Shown in pieces: positions 17,895-26,225 of a stretch of 35,180 nt of DNA. How positions within the stretch are numbered: the first letter of the stretch is position 1; the number at the start of each line of letters is the position of its first letter. The notes below the pieces were generated by a model. It was given only the letters and a program-made list of their open reading frames with translations. It did no database searches and was not told the origin of the DNA. The DNA comes from JABWBR01 sp036741235 (GTDB lineage: Bacteria; Bacteroidota; Bacteroidia; Chitinophagales; Saprospiraceae): contig DAINSQ010000030.1 of assembly GCA_036741235.1 (NCBI GenBank), positions 1-35,180 on the forward strand, given 5' to 3'. The position numbers were made by a program, and so were the translations under genes.

Positions 17895-18708
17895 ACACCG
17901 TATTACCATTAATATGGCCAAAACCTTTGATTACCCCCTTCACCCGGCCTTCGGCAGCGTGGCGGATAAAGCCGAGGATTCCCGCTTTTTCGGGCGAAGC
18001 CTCGAATTCGGCCTCTACTTTTTCCAGGGCGGTGCTGATATTGTGGCCTTTGACAAAGATAATGCGGTAAATATCCCGGATAAGCTCGATTTGTTTGTCG
18101 GAAAATCCGCGGCGCGACAGTCCCACTTTATTTATGCCGATATACGACAGCGGTTCGCGGGCGGCGCGGATGTAGGGCGGTACGTTGGTACGAACCAGGG
18201 AGCCGCCGGCGATAAAGCTGTGTTCGCCCACCCTTACAAACTGCTGGGCGGCAACCAGTCCTTCGAGAATAGCCCAATCTTCGATGATAACATGGCCGGC
18301 GAGATTTACATTATTGGCCAGGATCACATGATCGCCGAGCATACAATCGTGAGCAACGTGCACATAAGCCATCAGCAGGCAATTTTTGCCCACGACGGTT
18401 TTGTTGGCTGCCGATGTACCGCGGTTGACCGTCACGTACTCGCGAATTATAGTATTATCGCCGATTTCAGCTGTTGTCGATTCGCCCATAAACTTGAGGT
18501 CCTGGGGTATACCTGATATCACTGCTCCGGGAAAGATGCGGCAATTTTTGCCGATCCGGGCGCCATCAAAGATAGTCACGTTGGGGCCGATCCAGGTGCC
18601 GTCGCCGATTTCAACATTTTTATCGATATAAGAAAACGGGCTTATAACGACGTCTTTGCCGATTTTGGCATCAGGATGGAGGTAGTATTGTTGATTTTCG
18701 TGCATCAT
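17884..18708 (-). CDS. lpxA: acyl-ACP--UDP-N-acetylglucosamine O-acyltransferase
   Basis: LpxA carries out the first step of lipid A synthesis, adding a 3-hydroxyacyl chain to the 3-OH of UDP-GlcNAc in the cytoplasm. The 274-residue length is close to the family norm. The N-terminal two thirds are left-handed hexapeptide repeats ([I/V]GxxxxI...), and the catalytic His lies in the HVAHDCMLGDHVIL segment. The C-terminal helical domain (ELIRDIYRIIF) is present. It starts one base after the lpxC-fabZ stop and overlaps the ABC gene by 11 bases, indicating translational coupling. Confidence 0.96.
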   Translation of the reverse strand: MMHENQQYYLHPDAKIGKDVVISPFSYIDKNVEIGDGTWIGPNVTIFDGARIGKNCRIFPGAVISGIPQDLKFMGESTTAEIGDNTIIREYVTVNRGTSAANKTVVGKNCLLMAYVHVAHDCMLGDHVILANNVNLAGHVIIEDWAILEGLVAAQQFVRVGEHSFIAGGSLVRTNVPPYIRAAREPLSYIGINKVGLSRRGFSDKQIELIRDIYRIIFVKGHNISTALEKVEAEFEASPEKAGILGFIRHAAEGRVKGVIKGFGHINGNTVYED

Positions 18709-18709
18709 T

Positions 18710-20098
18710 TTAAGAGCGCTTAACGATTTGAGCAGTTAACTCCGCCTCTGAAACAATCTTATTACCGACGTATGCGGTGGCCAGCATTTGACAAATGCCC
18801 CGGCGTATGGGCGCCATCAGTTCCATGCGTATTAACACTGTATCGCCCGGAACTACTTTTTGCTTGAACTTGGCATTTTCGATTTTGATAAAATACGTAT
18901 CCCAGTTGCCGGGATCCTCAACGGTAGAAAGCGCCAAAATACCGCCGGTTTGCGCCATGGCTTCAATTTGTAGCACACCGGGCATTACAGGATTATTGGG
19001 AAAGTGACCCTGAAAAAAGTATTCGTTGAAACTCACATTTTTGACGCCGACGACGTGATTGTCCGACATTTCAATGATTTTGTCGACCAACAAAAAGGGA
19101 TAGCGGTGAGGTAGCCATTGGGCAATTTTTACGCTATCGAACAGCGGTTCCTGATCGGGGTCGTATTTGGGTTTTCCTTTGAGTTTGCGTTGTTCCTGGT
19201 AGAGTTTTTTGAGTATTTTAGTAAACTCGACATTGGCTTTGTGGCCCGGTTTTGTAGCCACGATTTTGCCTTTGATGGGTTTGCCCAGCAGGGAGAGGTC
19301 GCCGATTACATCCAGCAATTTGTGCCGGGCGGGTTCGTTGGTGAAGTGGAGTTGCAAAGTATTGAGAATTCCTTCTTTATCTACCTTGACGCTGGGTTTG
19401 TTGAGTTTTTTCGCCAGGTCGTCCAATTCGTGTTGCTCCATCACCCTGTCGGCAATAACGATGGCGTTATCCAGGTCGCCGCCTTTGATCAGGTTTTGGC
19501 TAAACAAATACTCCAGTTCGTGTAGAAAAACAAAAGTTCGGCAGGGGGCGATTTCCGTTTCGTAGTCGTCGAGGCTGCGCAGCGAAGCAAATTGCTGGCC
19601 CAGCACGGCGGAATTAAAGTCGATCATCGTAATCACTTCGAAGTCGTCGGCAGGCATAGCTACGAGTTCAGTGCCGGTACTTTCGTCGGTGTATTTTATG
19701 GGCGTTTCGATTTCGAAATATTCGCGATCAATATCGAGCGTTTCGATGCCGGCATCGCGAAGCGCATGAACAAATGGAGACGCGCTTCCGTCGAGAATCG
19801 GTACTTCTGGCCCGTCAAGCGCGATGAGCGCATTGTCGATTCGGAGCCCCGTAAGTGCTGATAATACGTGTTCGATCGTACTAACCTGAGCATCGCCGAG
19901 TTTGATGGTTGTTCCCCTTTGCGTATTGACTACTCTGCTTACATCGGCGCTGAGGACGGGCTGCTCTGGTAAATCAATTCGTTGAAATTTGATGCCATGA
20001 TCTGCTGGGGCCGGGTGAAAAGTCATGGTGACTATGTTACCCGTATGCAGGCCAACGCCCTTGAGGGTAACCGGGTGTTGAATCGTTTGTTGCTTCAT
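18710..20098 (-). CDS. lpxC-fabZ: bifunctional LpxC deacetylase / FabZ dehydratase
   Basis: A 462-residue fusion. LpxC (residues ~1-300) removes the N-acetyl group of UDP-3-O-acyl-GlcNAc, the committed lipid A step. Its zinc ligands are His in EHVLSAL and the His/Asp pair in RHKLLDVIGDLSLLG, and the general-acid His is in KPGHKANVEF. FabZ (from ~325) dehydrates 3-hydroxyacyl-ACP and shows LPHRYPFLLVDKI, the catalytic His in QGHFPNNPVMPG and Glu in IEAMAQ. This fusion is standard in Bacteroidota. The start is ATG 20098 (MKQQTIQHPV); the longer frame begins at a TTG lying inside a -7 box at 20126-20133. Confidence 0.96.
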   Translation of the reverse strand: MKQQTIQHPVTLKGVGLHTGNIVTMTFHPAPADHGIKFQRIDLPEQPVLSADVSRVVNTQRGTTIKLGDAQVSTIEHVLSALTGLRIDNALIALDGPEVPILDGSASPFVHALRDAGIETLDIDREYFEIETPIKYTDESTGTELVAMPADDFEVITMIDFNSAVLGQQFASLRSLDDYETEIAPCRTFVFLHELEYLFSQNLIKGGDLDNAIVIADRVMEQHELDDLAKKLNKPSVKVDKEGILNTLQLHFTNEPARHKLLDVIGDLSLLGKPIKGKIVATKPGHKANVEFTKILKKLYQEQRKLKGKPKYDPDQEPLFDSVKIAQWLPHRYPFLLVDKIIEMSDNHVVGVKNVSFNEYFFQGHFPNNPVMPGVLQIEAMAQTGGILALSTVEDPGNWDTYFIKIENAKFKQKVVPGDTVLIRMELMAPIRRGICQMLATAYVGNKIVSEAELTAQIVKRS

Positions 20099-20125
20099 AA
20101 TATGATGGCTGAAAAAAGAATGCTG

Positions 20126-20133
20126 CAAAGATA
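20126..20133 (-). promoter_or_regulatory. -7 box TATCTTTG for lpxC-fabZ
   Basis: It reads TATCTTTG on the minus strand, exact to TAnnTTTG, 28 bases before the lpxC ATG at 20098. The 115-base gap from lpxD and this box suggest lpxC-lpxA can be transcribed separately from lpxD. No clear -33 element. Confidence 0.5.
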
Positions 20134-20213
20134 GGTTTTTTCGTTATTTTAAGGCCGTTGAACCATTGCTATTGCAAATGACCTTGATATTAAGCGTAAA
20201 AGCGATCTAATGA

Positions 20214-21275
20214 TTACTTTTCGGCCGGGGGCGTGTCAGATGGTGAGCTTAATTCCCGCAGTTTTTGTTCCAATTCATTGAGTCTTTGGTACATATCAGG
20301 AAGTTGTTTGAATACGGCAAAAGAGCGGAAATAATCTTTATAGGGCACTATGGGGGATCCTATCCAGTTGGCGTTAGCATCTTTGATCGTAGATGAAACG
20401 CCGGCCTGGCCGCCAATTTGAGACCCGTCGGCTACGGTGATATGGCCGGCGAAGCCTACCTGTCCGCCTATTCGGCACGACTTGCCGATTTTTGTACTGC
20501 CGGCAATGCCGGTAAGGGCGGCGATCACCGTATTTTCGCCGATTTCAACATTATGACCTACCTGAATCAGGTTATCGAGTTTCACACCTTTTCTAATGAC
20601 GGTTGAGCCCATCGTTGCCCGGTCGATTGTCGTATTTGCGCCGATTTCGACATCGTCTTCAATGATAACATTTCCGACGTGCTGAATTTTTTGATAGGAG
20701 CCGTCGGAAGCAGGGGCAAAGCCGAAGCCGTCGCTCCCAATAACCACATTGGCGTGGATGATGCAGTTGTTGCCCACAACTGATTTATGTAAAATGCGCA
20801 CGCCCGAGTGGATAAAGGTATGGTTGCCCACCTGCGCGTCCTGGGCGATAAAGGCCTGTGGGCCTATATAGCTGCCCTGGCCGATATGGGCGTTGGCTTC
20901 AATAACGGCAAAAGGTTCAATGGTGACCTCGGCGCCGATAACAGCTGTTGGGTGGATAAAAGCCTGGGAGGAAATACCTTTGTTCTGCCGGGTATTTTTT
21001 CCAAATTGCTCCAGCAGCCTGGCCACGGCGGCATATACGTCGTCAACCCGTATCAGGGTAGCGCTAATGGCCTGACGGGGGTTAAAATCGCTGTGAACCA
21101 GCAGGATGGAAGAAGTTGTTTGATAGGCGTATTCTTCATACTTTGGATTGCCCAAAAAAGATATGGTACCCGCTCCGCCTTCCTCAATTTTACTGGGGCG
21201 GTTTACAAAAACATCCGGGTCGCCTTCTATTGATCCGCCCAGGAAAGCGGCTAATTCTCTCGCTGACAGTTGCAT
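20214..21275 (-). CDS. lpxD: UDP-3-O-acylglucosamine N-acyltransferase
   Basis: LpxD adds the second acyl chain to the free amine made by LpxC. A 353-residue protein. The N-terminal uridine-binding domain ends near IRVDDVYAAVARLLEQF; then come hexapeptide repeats with the catalytic His in LIQVGHNVEIGENTVI, and a short helical tail (YQRLNELEQKLREL). The ATG at 21275 lies 5 bases after an exact TACCTTTG box, so the leader is nearly absent. It is divergent from hemC. Confidence 0.96.
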   Translation of the reverse strand: MQLSARELAAFLGGSIEGDPDVFVNRPSKIEEGGAGTISFLGNPKYEEYAYQTTSSILLVHSDFNPRQAISATLIRVDDVYAAVARLLEQFGKNTRQNKGISSQAFIHPTAVIGAEVTIEPFAVIEANAHIGQGSYIGPQAFIAQDAQVGNHTFIHSGVRILHKSVVGNNCIIHANVVIGSDGFGFAPASDGSYQKIQHVGNVIIEDDVEIGANTTIDRATMGSTVIRKGVKLDNLIQVGHNVEIGENTVIAALTGIAGSTKIGKSCRIGGQVGFAGHITVADGSQIGGQAGVSSTIKDANANWIGSPIVPYKDYFRSFAVFKQLPDMYQRLNELEQKLRELSSPSDTPPAEK

Positions 21276-21279
21276 GCGG

Positions 21280-21287
21280 CAAAGGTA
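21280..21287 (-). promoter_or_regulatory. -7 box TACCTTTG for lpxD
   Basis: It reads TACCTTTG on the minus strand, matching TAnnTTTG. The lpxD ATG is only 5 bases further on, implying a leaderless or nearly leaderless message, or a slightly later start. No standard -33 element. Confidence 0.45.
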
Positions 21288-21297
21288 GAAAAAAATG

Positions 21298-21329
21298 TTG
21301 AAAGGTAGTTGGGCGATAAACTATCTTTG
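21298..21329 (+). promoter_or_regulatory. promoter TTG-N21-TATCTTTG for hemC
   Basis: TATCTTTG at 21322-21329 and TTG at 21298-21300 with a 21-base spacer form a good Bacteroidota promoter. It sits downstream of the TTG codon at 21309, which excludes that codon as the hemC start for this message. Confidence 0.6.
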
Positions 21330-21347
21330 CCCGTAAAAAGCGATACC

Positions 21348-22247
21348 TTGGAACAAACTCTACGCATCGGCACCCGTGGCAGCGAGCTGGCTTTATGGCA
21401 GGCGCGTTATGTGCAGTCTTCTTTGCAGGAATTGGGCGTTCATACCGAGTTGGTTATTCTCAAAACCAAAGGCGACAAAATCCAGGATCTGAGTTTTGAT
21501 AAAATAGAAGGCAAAGGTTTTTTTACCAAAGAACTGGAAGACGCGCTATTACAGGGCCAAATCGATATGGCTGTTCATTCGATGAAAGACTTGCCCACTG
21601 AGTCGCCCGAAGGATTAGTGATTACAGCGGTGTCATACCGCGAAAATCCAGCCGATTGGTTGTTGATGCCCAGGGATAAAGCGGCTTCCCCCCATTTGTC
21701 CGAGTTGCCGCAAGGGGCCCTGGTTGGCACTTCTTCAGCCCGCCGCAAGGCGCAGATGCTGCATTTCAGGCCGGATGTCGAGTTGAAAGACATACGGGGC
21801 AACGTCCCTACGCGTCTGCAGAAACTGCGCAACGGCGAATATGACGCTATCTTGCTGGCTGCTGCGGGATTGAGCCGGCTTGATCTTGATTTGAGCGATA
21901 TGCATGTGGTTCGGTTTAATGTTCGCGAGTTTGTGCCGGCGCCGGCACAGGGCGTTTTGGCCTATCAAACCCGCCGCAGCGACACCGCAGTGCGTCGCAT
22001 TTTACAGCGTATTCACCAATCGGAGGTAGCTGCTGTGACCAATATTGAGCGCAAGGTACTTCAACTGATGCAGGGCGGGTGTCATATGCCGCTGGGCGTT
22101 TATTGCGAGCGCGACAACCTGGGCAACTACCATGTATGGGCGGCTATGGCCGAAACCTGGGATGCGCCGCTGCGCCGGGTGCAGCGTTCGTCCAATACGC
22201 ATTTCGAGCTGGCTCAGTTGGTGGCGGATGCCCTCAAAGCGGGCTAA
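21348..22247 (+). CDS. hemC: porphobilinogen deaminase (hydroxymethylbilane synthase)
   Basis: HemC polymerises four porphobilinogen units in tetrapyrrole synthesis. The frame is open from 21309, but with a promoter at 21298-21329 the credible start is the in-frame TTG at 21348 (LEQTLRIGTRGSELALWQ), giving 299 residues; no ATG is available near it. The family start IGTRGSELALWQ, the active-site MAVHSMKDLP segment, GTSSARRKAQ, the DIRGNVPTRLQKL block and the dipyrromethane-cofactor Cys in QGGCHMPLG (~245) are all present. Its TAA overlaps the gldG stop by 4 bases. Confidence 0.95.
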   Translation: MEQTLRIGTRGSELALWQARYVQSSLQELGVHTELVILKTKGDKIQDLSFDKIEGKGFFTKELEDALLQGQIDMAVHSMKDLPTESPEGLVITAVSYRENPADWLLMPRDKAASPHLSELPQGALVGTSSARRKAQMLHFRPDVELKDIRGNVPTRLQKLRNGEYDAILLAAAGLSRLDLDLSDMHVVRFNVREFVPAPAQGVLAYQTRRSDTAVRRILQRIHQSEVAAVTNIERKVLQLMQGGCHMPLGVYCERDNLGNYHVWAAMAETWDAPLRRVQRSSNTHFELAQLVADALKAG

Positions 22248-23737
22248 CCCATACGGCGCATCCTGATGGCCCGCTGGCGCTGCGCGTGAAAAATTCCATA
22301 AAGCAGAGCCAGCAAAATAGGCAGGCCGACATTCACTGCTTTGAGCATATTGCGGGTACCCTTGGCGTCATCGCCCAGGTATGTGGGGTCGATAGGGCGG
22401 CTGGCAACGCCTTTTGTTCGCAACTCAATAAGCCCCGTGTCATCAGATAGCCAATCTATGCTATTGACCAGGAGGCTGACATTATCGGGTTGTAATCTGT
22501 TTTGGCCGCCTACGGCAAAATCTCCGTCTCCGAAAACCACAATTTTTGCCGGGGTATTGCCTGATAAATTGCCTTCCAAAATACCAGCAACCGGCATACC
22601 GCCCAGCGGAAAATCGGCAGTAGTCCATTTTTTCTGAAAATCGAAAAAGGCAGGAGCATTTACCAACCCCGTGCGGGCTGAACTAAAGGCCACGGGCGTG
22701 AATTGCAGCCCCTGATTGCCCCCGGTGAAGCTGAGCGGACTTGCAAACGGCATGACTACCTGCTCGATACCCTTCACTGCGGGGTGATCTCTGAAATCGC
22801 TGATCAATGGCAGGAAAGGGAATTGTACGGGCGTATTGATTACAAAAAATCCCTGTTGTTGTTGCATCGTTACGCTGCCACATTGGGCATCGATAACGAA
22901 AGTGGGTTCGATTTTCAAGCCTTTTGCGGCCAGCCAGTTTTCCAGGCCGGTGCTTACCTGTGTACCCTGGCCGGTATTGAAATCGCCGTTCACTGCGTTG
23001 AGCGCCAGCACTAGTTTGCCGCCGCCGGCCAGGTAGGCGTCGAGTTGTTGTAAGTGTGCGGGAGGAAAAGAGTCGCGCGGCGCTAAAACCACTAGTGTAC
23101 GTATGGCGGGATTGATGGCGGAATCCGCTGCTACCGGCGCCACCGAATACAGTATATTCAGTTGCTCGTATACTTGCCCTAGCTCGTTAAAAGAAGGTTC
23201 GCCGTGCCCCTGCAAGAAACCCACCAGCGGTTTATTTTCAACGGATAATTTTTTGATACTCGTGGAAAGCGCGTATTCCATTGCCATATCGGGTTGAACA
23301 AAAGGTATGGCCTCCTGCCTGTCGCCCATGCGCAACAGTGCGCCCATAAAGGCTTGTTGCTGCTTGACCTGGTCTTTTTCGCGTACATTGATCATAATGG
23401 GCTGGATGCCCTGGTCGGTAGCTTCCTTTTTTTGGGCGTCGTCTTCGGGGCTAATAAACTCAAAGCGCACGTTGCCTTTCGAAATATTGGCGTATTCTAC
23501 CAGCATATCCTGGAAATCCCGGCGCGTTTTCGCCACATCGGGAGGCAGGTCGTCGGAGAAATACGCTGTAACGGTAACCGGGTCGTCAAGGTTTTTGAGA
23601 ATATCTTTGGTGGCCTTGGACAGGGTATATTGGCGACCCTCGGTGAGGTCGGCGCGCAGAAAAAATTTATTGCTCAATATATTCAGCAACAGCAGGATGG
23701 CTGCGAGCAGGGTGACAGATAATGCTGTTTTTTTCAT
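22244..23737 (-). CDS. gldG: gliding motility ABC transporter component GldG
   Basis: A 497-residue protein with one N-terminal membrane helix (residues ~5-25), the GldG-type periplasmic domain opening RADLTEGRQYTLSKATKDIL, and a C-terminal membrane helix (VGLPILLALLYGIFHAQRQ) ending in a basic tail. GldG partners GldF and GldA in an ABC-type complex tied to gliding in Flavobacterium, although it is dispensable in some relatives. It follows gldF by 9 bases. Confidence 0.9.
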   Translation of the reverse strand: MKKTALSVTLLAAILLLLNILSNKFFLRADLTEGRQYTLSKATKDILKNLDDPVTVTAYFSDDLPPDVAKTRRDFQDMLVEYANISKGNVRFEFISPEDDAQKKEATDQGIQPIMINVREKDQVKQQQAFMGALLRMGDRQEAIPFVQPDMAMEYALSTSIKKLSVENKPLVGFLQGHGEPSFNELGQVYEQLNILYSVAPVAADSAINPAIRTLVVLAPRDSFPPAHLQQLDAYLAGGGKLVLALNAVNGDFNTGQGTQVSTGLENWLAAKGLKIEPTFVIDAQCGSVTMQQQQGFFVINTPVQFPFLPLISDFRDHPAVKGIEQVVMPFASPLSFTGGNQGLQFTPVAFSSARTGLVNAPAFFDFQKKWTTADFPLGGMPVAGILEGNLSGNTPAKIVVFGDGDFAVGGQNRLQPDNVSLLVNSIDWLSDDTGLIELRTKGVASRPIDPTYLGDDAKGTRNMLKAVNVGLPILLALLYGIFHAQRQRAIRMRRMG

Positions 23738-23746
23738 AGCGCGAAA

Positions 23747-24463
23747 CTATCTTTTTGAAATGCTTATTTCTGATAAATACAATCCCAACACGATAATCGA
23801 CAAAAAGTAGATCAAATCTTTGGTGTCAATAACGCCTCTTGAAATAGATTCAAAATGCATCGACAGGCTAAGCGTGCTAAACAATTCGCCAATGAAGCCG
23901 GTCATGCCATTGGCGATGACTTCGAACAGGAACTGGAAAAAAATGCCTATTGACAGGGCGAGCAGAAAAGCCACAATCTGATTGCTGGTCACACTGCTGG
24001 CGAACAAGCCTATGCTGATATAGGCCGCACTGAGCAGCAATAGCCCCAGGTAGCCGCTCCAAATGGCGCCATGGTCTACTTTGCCCAGGTAACTCACTGA
24101 AATATAGTAAGGCAGGGTAAGCGCCAGGGTAATGGCCACCATTAATAAGCAAGACAAAAATTTGCCCAGCACCACCTGACGATCGGTGACGGCTTTGGTC
24201 AGTAGCAACTCTATAGTGCCTGATTTTCGCTCTTCCGCCAATTGGCGCATGGTGAGGGCGGGGATAAAGAAAAAGAGGGTCCATTTGGCAACGCCGAAAA
24301 AAACGTCGAGGTCGGCCTGTTTGCGGAAAAAAATATCGCCATTGCCGGCCAGCCAGGTGAAAAAACCGCTGAAAGCCAGAAACAAAACGATGATAAAATA
24401 GGCTATCAGCGAGTCAAAATAAGCGTTGAGCTCTCTTTTGGCAATGATCCATGCAGGTTTCAT
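23747..24463 (-). CDS. gldF: gliding motility ABC permease GldF
   Basis: A 238-residue ABC-2 type permease with six membrane helices and the typical opening WIIAKRELNAYFDSLIAYF, followed by LAEERKSGTIELLLTKAVTD, the conserved cytosolic segment of the family. The start is ATG 24463; the frame is open upstream from a TTG. It lies 34 bases after gldA and 9 before gldG. Confidence 0.92.
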   Translation of the reverse strand: MKPAWIIAKRELNAYFDSLIAYFIIVLFLAFSGFFTWLAGNGDIFFRKQADLDVFFGVAKWTLFFFIPALTMRQLAEERKSGTIELLLTKAVTDRQVVLGKFLSCLLMVAITLALTLPYYISVSYLGKVDHGAIWSGYLGLLLLSAAYISIGLFASSVTSNQIVAFLLALSIGIFFQFLFEVIANGMTGFIGELFSTLSLSMHFESISRGVIDTKDLIYFLSIIVLGLYLSEISISKR

Positions 24464-24497
24464 CGCTATTGGGTTTTTAAGATCGGTCAAATAATAA

Positions 24498-25421
24498 CTA
24501 ATTTACGGTCAGATCCCGGAACACATCCTCCAACTTGGTTTCCAGGGGAATCATTTCGGCCAGAACCCAGCGCCGTTGTACGCACAGTTCAAAGATGGCG
24601 CGGTTAGACGCTTGCTCGGGAAGGCTTTGCACATCGAAGCGCAATTCGTCGGGCTTAGCCACTTCAACAGCGGAAATGCCCGGCAGTGCGGCCAGCGCCT
24701 GTTGGGCTTCTTCCAGCGGCGCGTCTTCGAGTCTGATTTGCAGCACCTGACGGCCCTGGGCTTGTTTGCGCAGCGTAGAGGGGGCTCCGTCGGCAACAAT
24801 TTTGCCTTTATTGATGATTAAAATGCGGTCGCAGGTCGCTTCAACTTCGGGGAGAATATGCGTGCTGAGGATCACAGTTTTTTCTTGCCCCAACTTCCTG
24901 ATCAGTTCCCGGATTTCTACGATTTGGTTGGGGTCGAGGCCGGTGGTGGGTTCATCGAGGATCAACACGGCGGGGTCGTGGATCATTGCCTGAGCCAGCC
25001 CGACCCGCTGCCTGTAACCTTTGGATAATTCGCGGATGCGTTTGTGTTTTTCAGCGCCAAGTCCGCAAATATTGACCATCTCAAGTACGCGGGCAGGTAT
25101 GGCGCCCTGGGGCACGCCCTGTATAGCAGCGCAGAAGGCCAGGTAGTCCATCACCGGCATATCAATATACAAGGGATTGTTTTCCGGCAAGTAGCCGATT
25201 TGCCTTTTGAGCTCGCCGGTTTTTACCGATTCGCCGCCAATGAGTACATCGCCATCGTCCATGGGCAAATAACCGGTAATCATTTTCATGGTTGTGGTTT
25301 TGCCGGCGCCATTGGGCCCCAGAAAACCGAGAATTTCTCCGGTTTTTACATCAAAGGAAATGTCGTCTACCGCTTTTTGTTGGCCGTAGCTTTTTTGAAG
25401 GCGTTGAATCACTATATCCAT
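24498..25421 (-). CDS. gldA: gliding motility ABC ATPase GldA
   Basis: A 307-residue ATPase with intact motifs: Walker A GPNGAGKTT, Q-loop region GYLPENNPLY, signature LSKGYRQRVG, Walker B VLILDEPTTGLDP and H-loop STHILPE, plus a C-terminal ~80-residue extension. The start is ATG 25421 (MDIVIQRLQKSYGQQ). A longer open frame from ATG 25520 crosses a TATTTTTG promoter box at 25453-25460 and adds no recognisable domain, so I reject it. It is the first gene of gldA-gldF-gldG. Confidence 0.92.
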   Translation of the reverse strand: MDIVIQRLQKSYGQQKAVDDISFDVKTGEILGFLGPNGAGKTTTMKMITGYLPMDDGDVLIGGESVKTGELKRQIGYLPENNPLYIDMPVMDYLAFCAAIQGVPQGAIPARVLEMVNICGLGAEKHKRIRELSKGYRQRVGLAQAMIHDPAVLILDEPTTGLDPNQIVEIRELIRKLGQEKTVILSTHILPEVEATCDRILIINKGKIVADGAPSTLRKQAQGRQVLQIRLEDAPLEEAQQALAALPGISAVEVAKPDELRFDVQSLPEQASNRAIFELCVQRRWVLAEMIPLETKLEDVFRDLTVN

Positions 25422-25452
25422 GGCTTCCTTGTTGTAGTTGAATATCGGGATG

Positions 25453-25460
25453 CAAAAATA
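25453..25460 (-). promoter_or_regulatory. -7 box TATTTTTG for gldA-gldF-gldG
   Basis: It reads TATTTTTG on the minus strand, matching TAnnTTTG, 32 bases before ATG 25421. No clear -33 match. Confidence 0.5.
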
Positions 25461-25500
25461 CATATCAGGTTGATTTTTTTTTATACCCGAACATGCAATA

Positions 25501-25532
25501 TTGTGTGTCGTGTCGATCATTCATTAGCTTTA
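25501..25532 (+). promoter_or_regulatory. weak promoter candidate for MORN lipoprotein
   Basis: TTG at 25501-25503 and TAGCTTTA at 25525-25532 (one mismatch to TAnnTTTG) are separated by 21 bases and face the gene at 25562. Confidence 0.3.
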
Positions 25533-25561
25533 CGCCAAATTATTGAAAAATCAAATCACCT

Positions 25562-26185
25562 ATGCGAATACGTGAAGGCCTGCTGGCAGGCATTTTGTTG
25601 CTGGCCCTGACAGCCTGCGAAAAAAAAGAAACGCAGGCGATCGTTGCCGATGAATTCAAGGATTTTAAACTGGAGGAGATTAGCGGCTCAACCGGCGCCC
25701 AACGCGCTGTGAAAATGGACAGCCAGGGCAAAATAGTGGCGGAAGGCGTGCTGGTCAACGGCCGAAAATCGGGCGCCTGGATATACTACGAAGGATTGAC
25801 CTCTTCGTTTCCCACCAGAATTGAAACCTACGTCGATGGGGTGCAAAACGGCCCGTATTTTGAACTGGGGGTTAATGGTCAAATTAAATTGCAAACTTCC
25901 TATAAAGACGATAAACTGCACGGCAAGTGGACCCAATTCAGCTTTAGCCGCCCACTTATCGAAGCCGAATACCTGGACGGCAAACTCAACGGCGCCTACC
26001 GCGAATACGAATTGCGCGATGGCAAAATCAAAAAGGAAATCAATTACAAAAACGGGAAACTGGACGGCCCTTACCGGTTTTATAACCCCCAAGGGCAAAT
26101 TACATTGGAATATCTGTATAATGATGGAGAACAGGTGAGCGGAGCCATCATGGATACAACCGCCGCTAAAAATATACCCAAATAA
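25562..26185 (+). CDS. MORN-variant repeat lipoprotein (YwqK-like)
   Basis: A 207-residue protein with lipobox LTAC (Cys19). From ~55 onward it carries repeated short units of the MORN-variant type (PF07661): GKSGAWIYYEG, GVQNGPYFELG, KLHGKWTQF, KLNGAYREY, KLDGPYRFYNPQG. This repeat is widespread in Bacteroidota lipoproteins and in 'YwqK family antitoxin' annotations, although no toxin is present next to it. The function is unknown, possibly surface binding. The helicase-like gene starts 40 bases after it, so they may be cotranscribed. Confidence 0.85.
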   Translation: MRIREGLLAGILLLALTACEKKETQAIVADEFKDFKLEEISGSTGAQRAVKMDSQGKIVAEGVLVNGRKSGAWIYYEGLTSSFPTRIETYVDGVQNGPYFELGVNGQIKLQTSYKDDKLHGKWTQFSFSRPLIEAEYLDGKLNGAYREYELRDGKIKKEINYKNGKLDGPYRFYNPQGQITLEYLYNDGEQVSGAIMDTTAAKNIPK

Positions 26186-26225
26186 CCAGGCTTTGATTAT
26201 TTTGCCTGTCCAATGACTTCACGCG

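Noticed and set aside
17773..18516. 247-codon plus-strand frame opposite lpxA
   Set aside because: Covers lpxA, whose hexapeptide repeats and catalytic motif are clear; the antisense product has no domain.
25422..25520. 33-residue N-terminal extension of GldA
   Set aside because: It overlaps a TATTTTTG promoter box and contains no ABC-family sequence; ATG 25421 matches the usual GldA start.
25562..26185. MORN lipoprotein as a toxin-antitoxin antitoxin
   Set aside because: The YwqK-antitoxin label is a common annotation for this repeat, but no toxin gene adjoins it and the protein has a lipoprotein signal.
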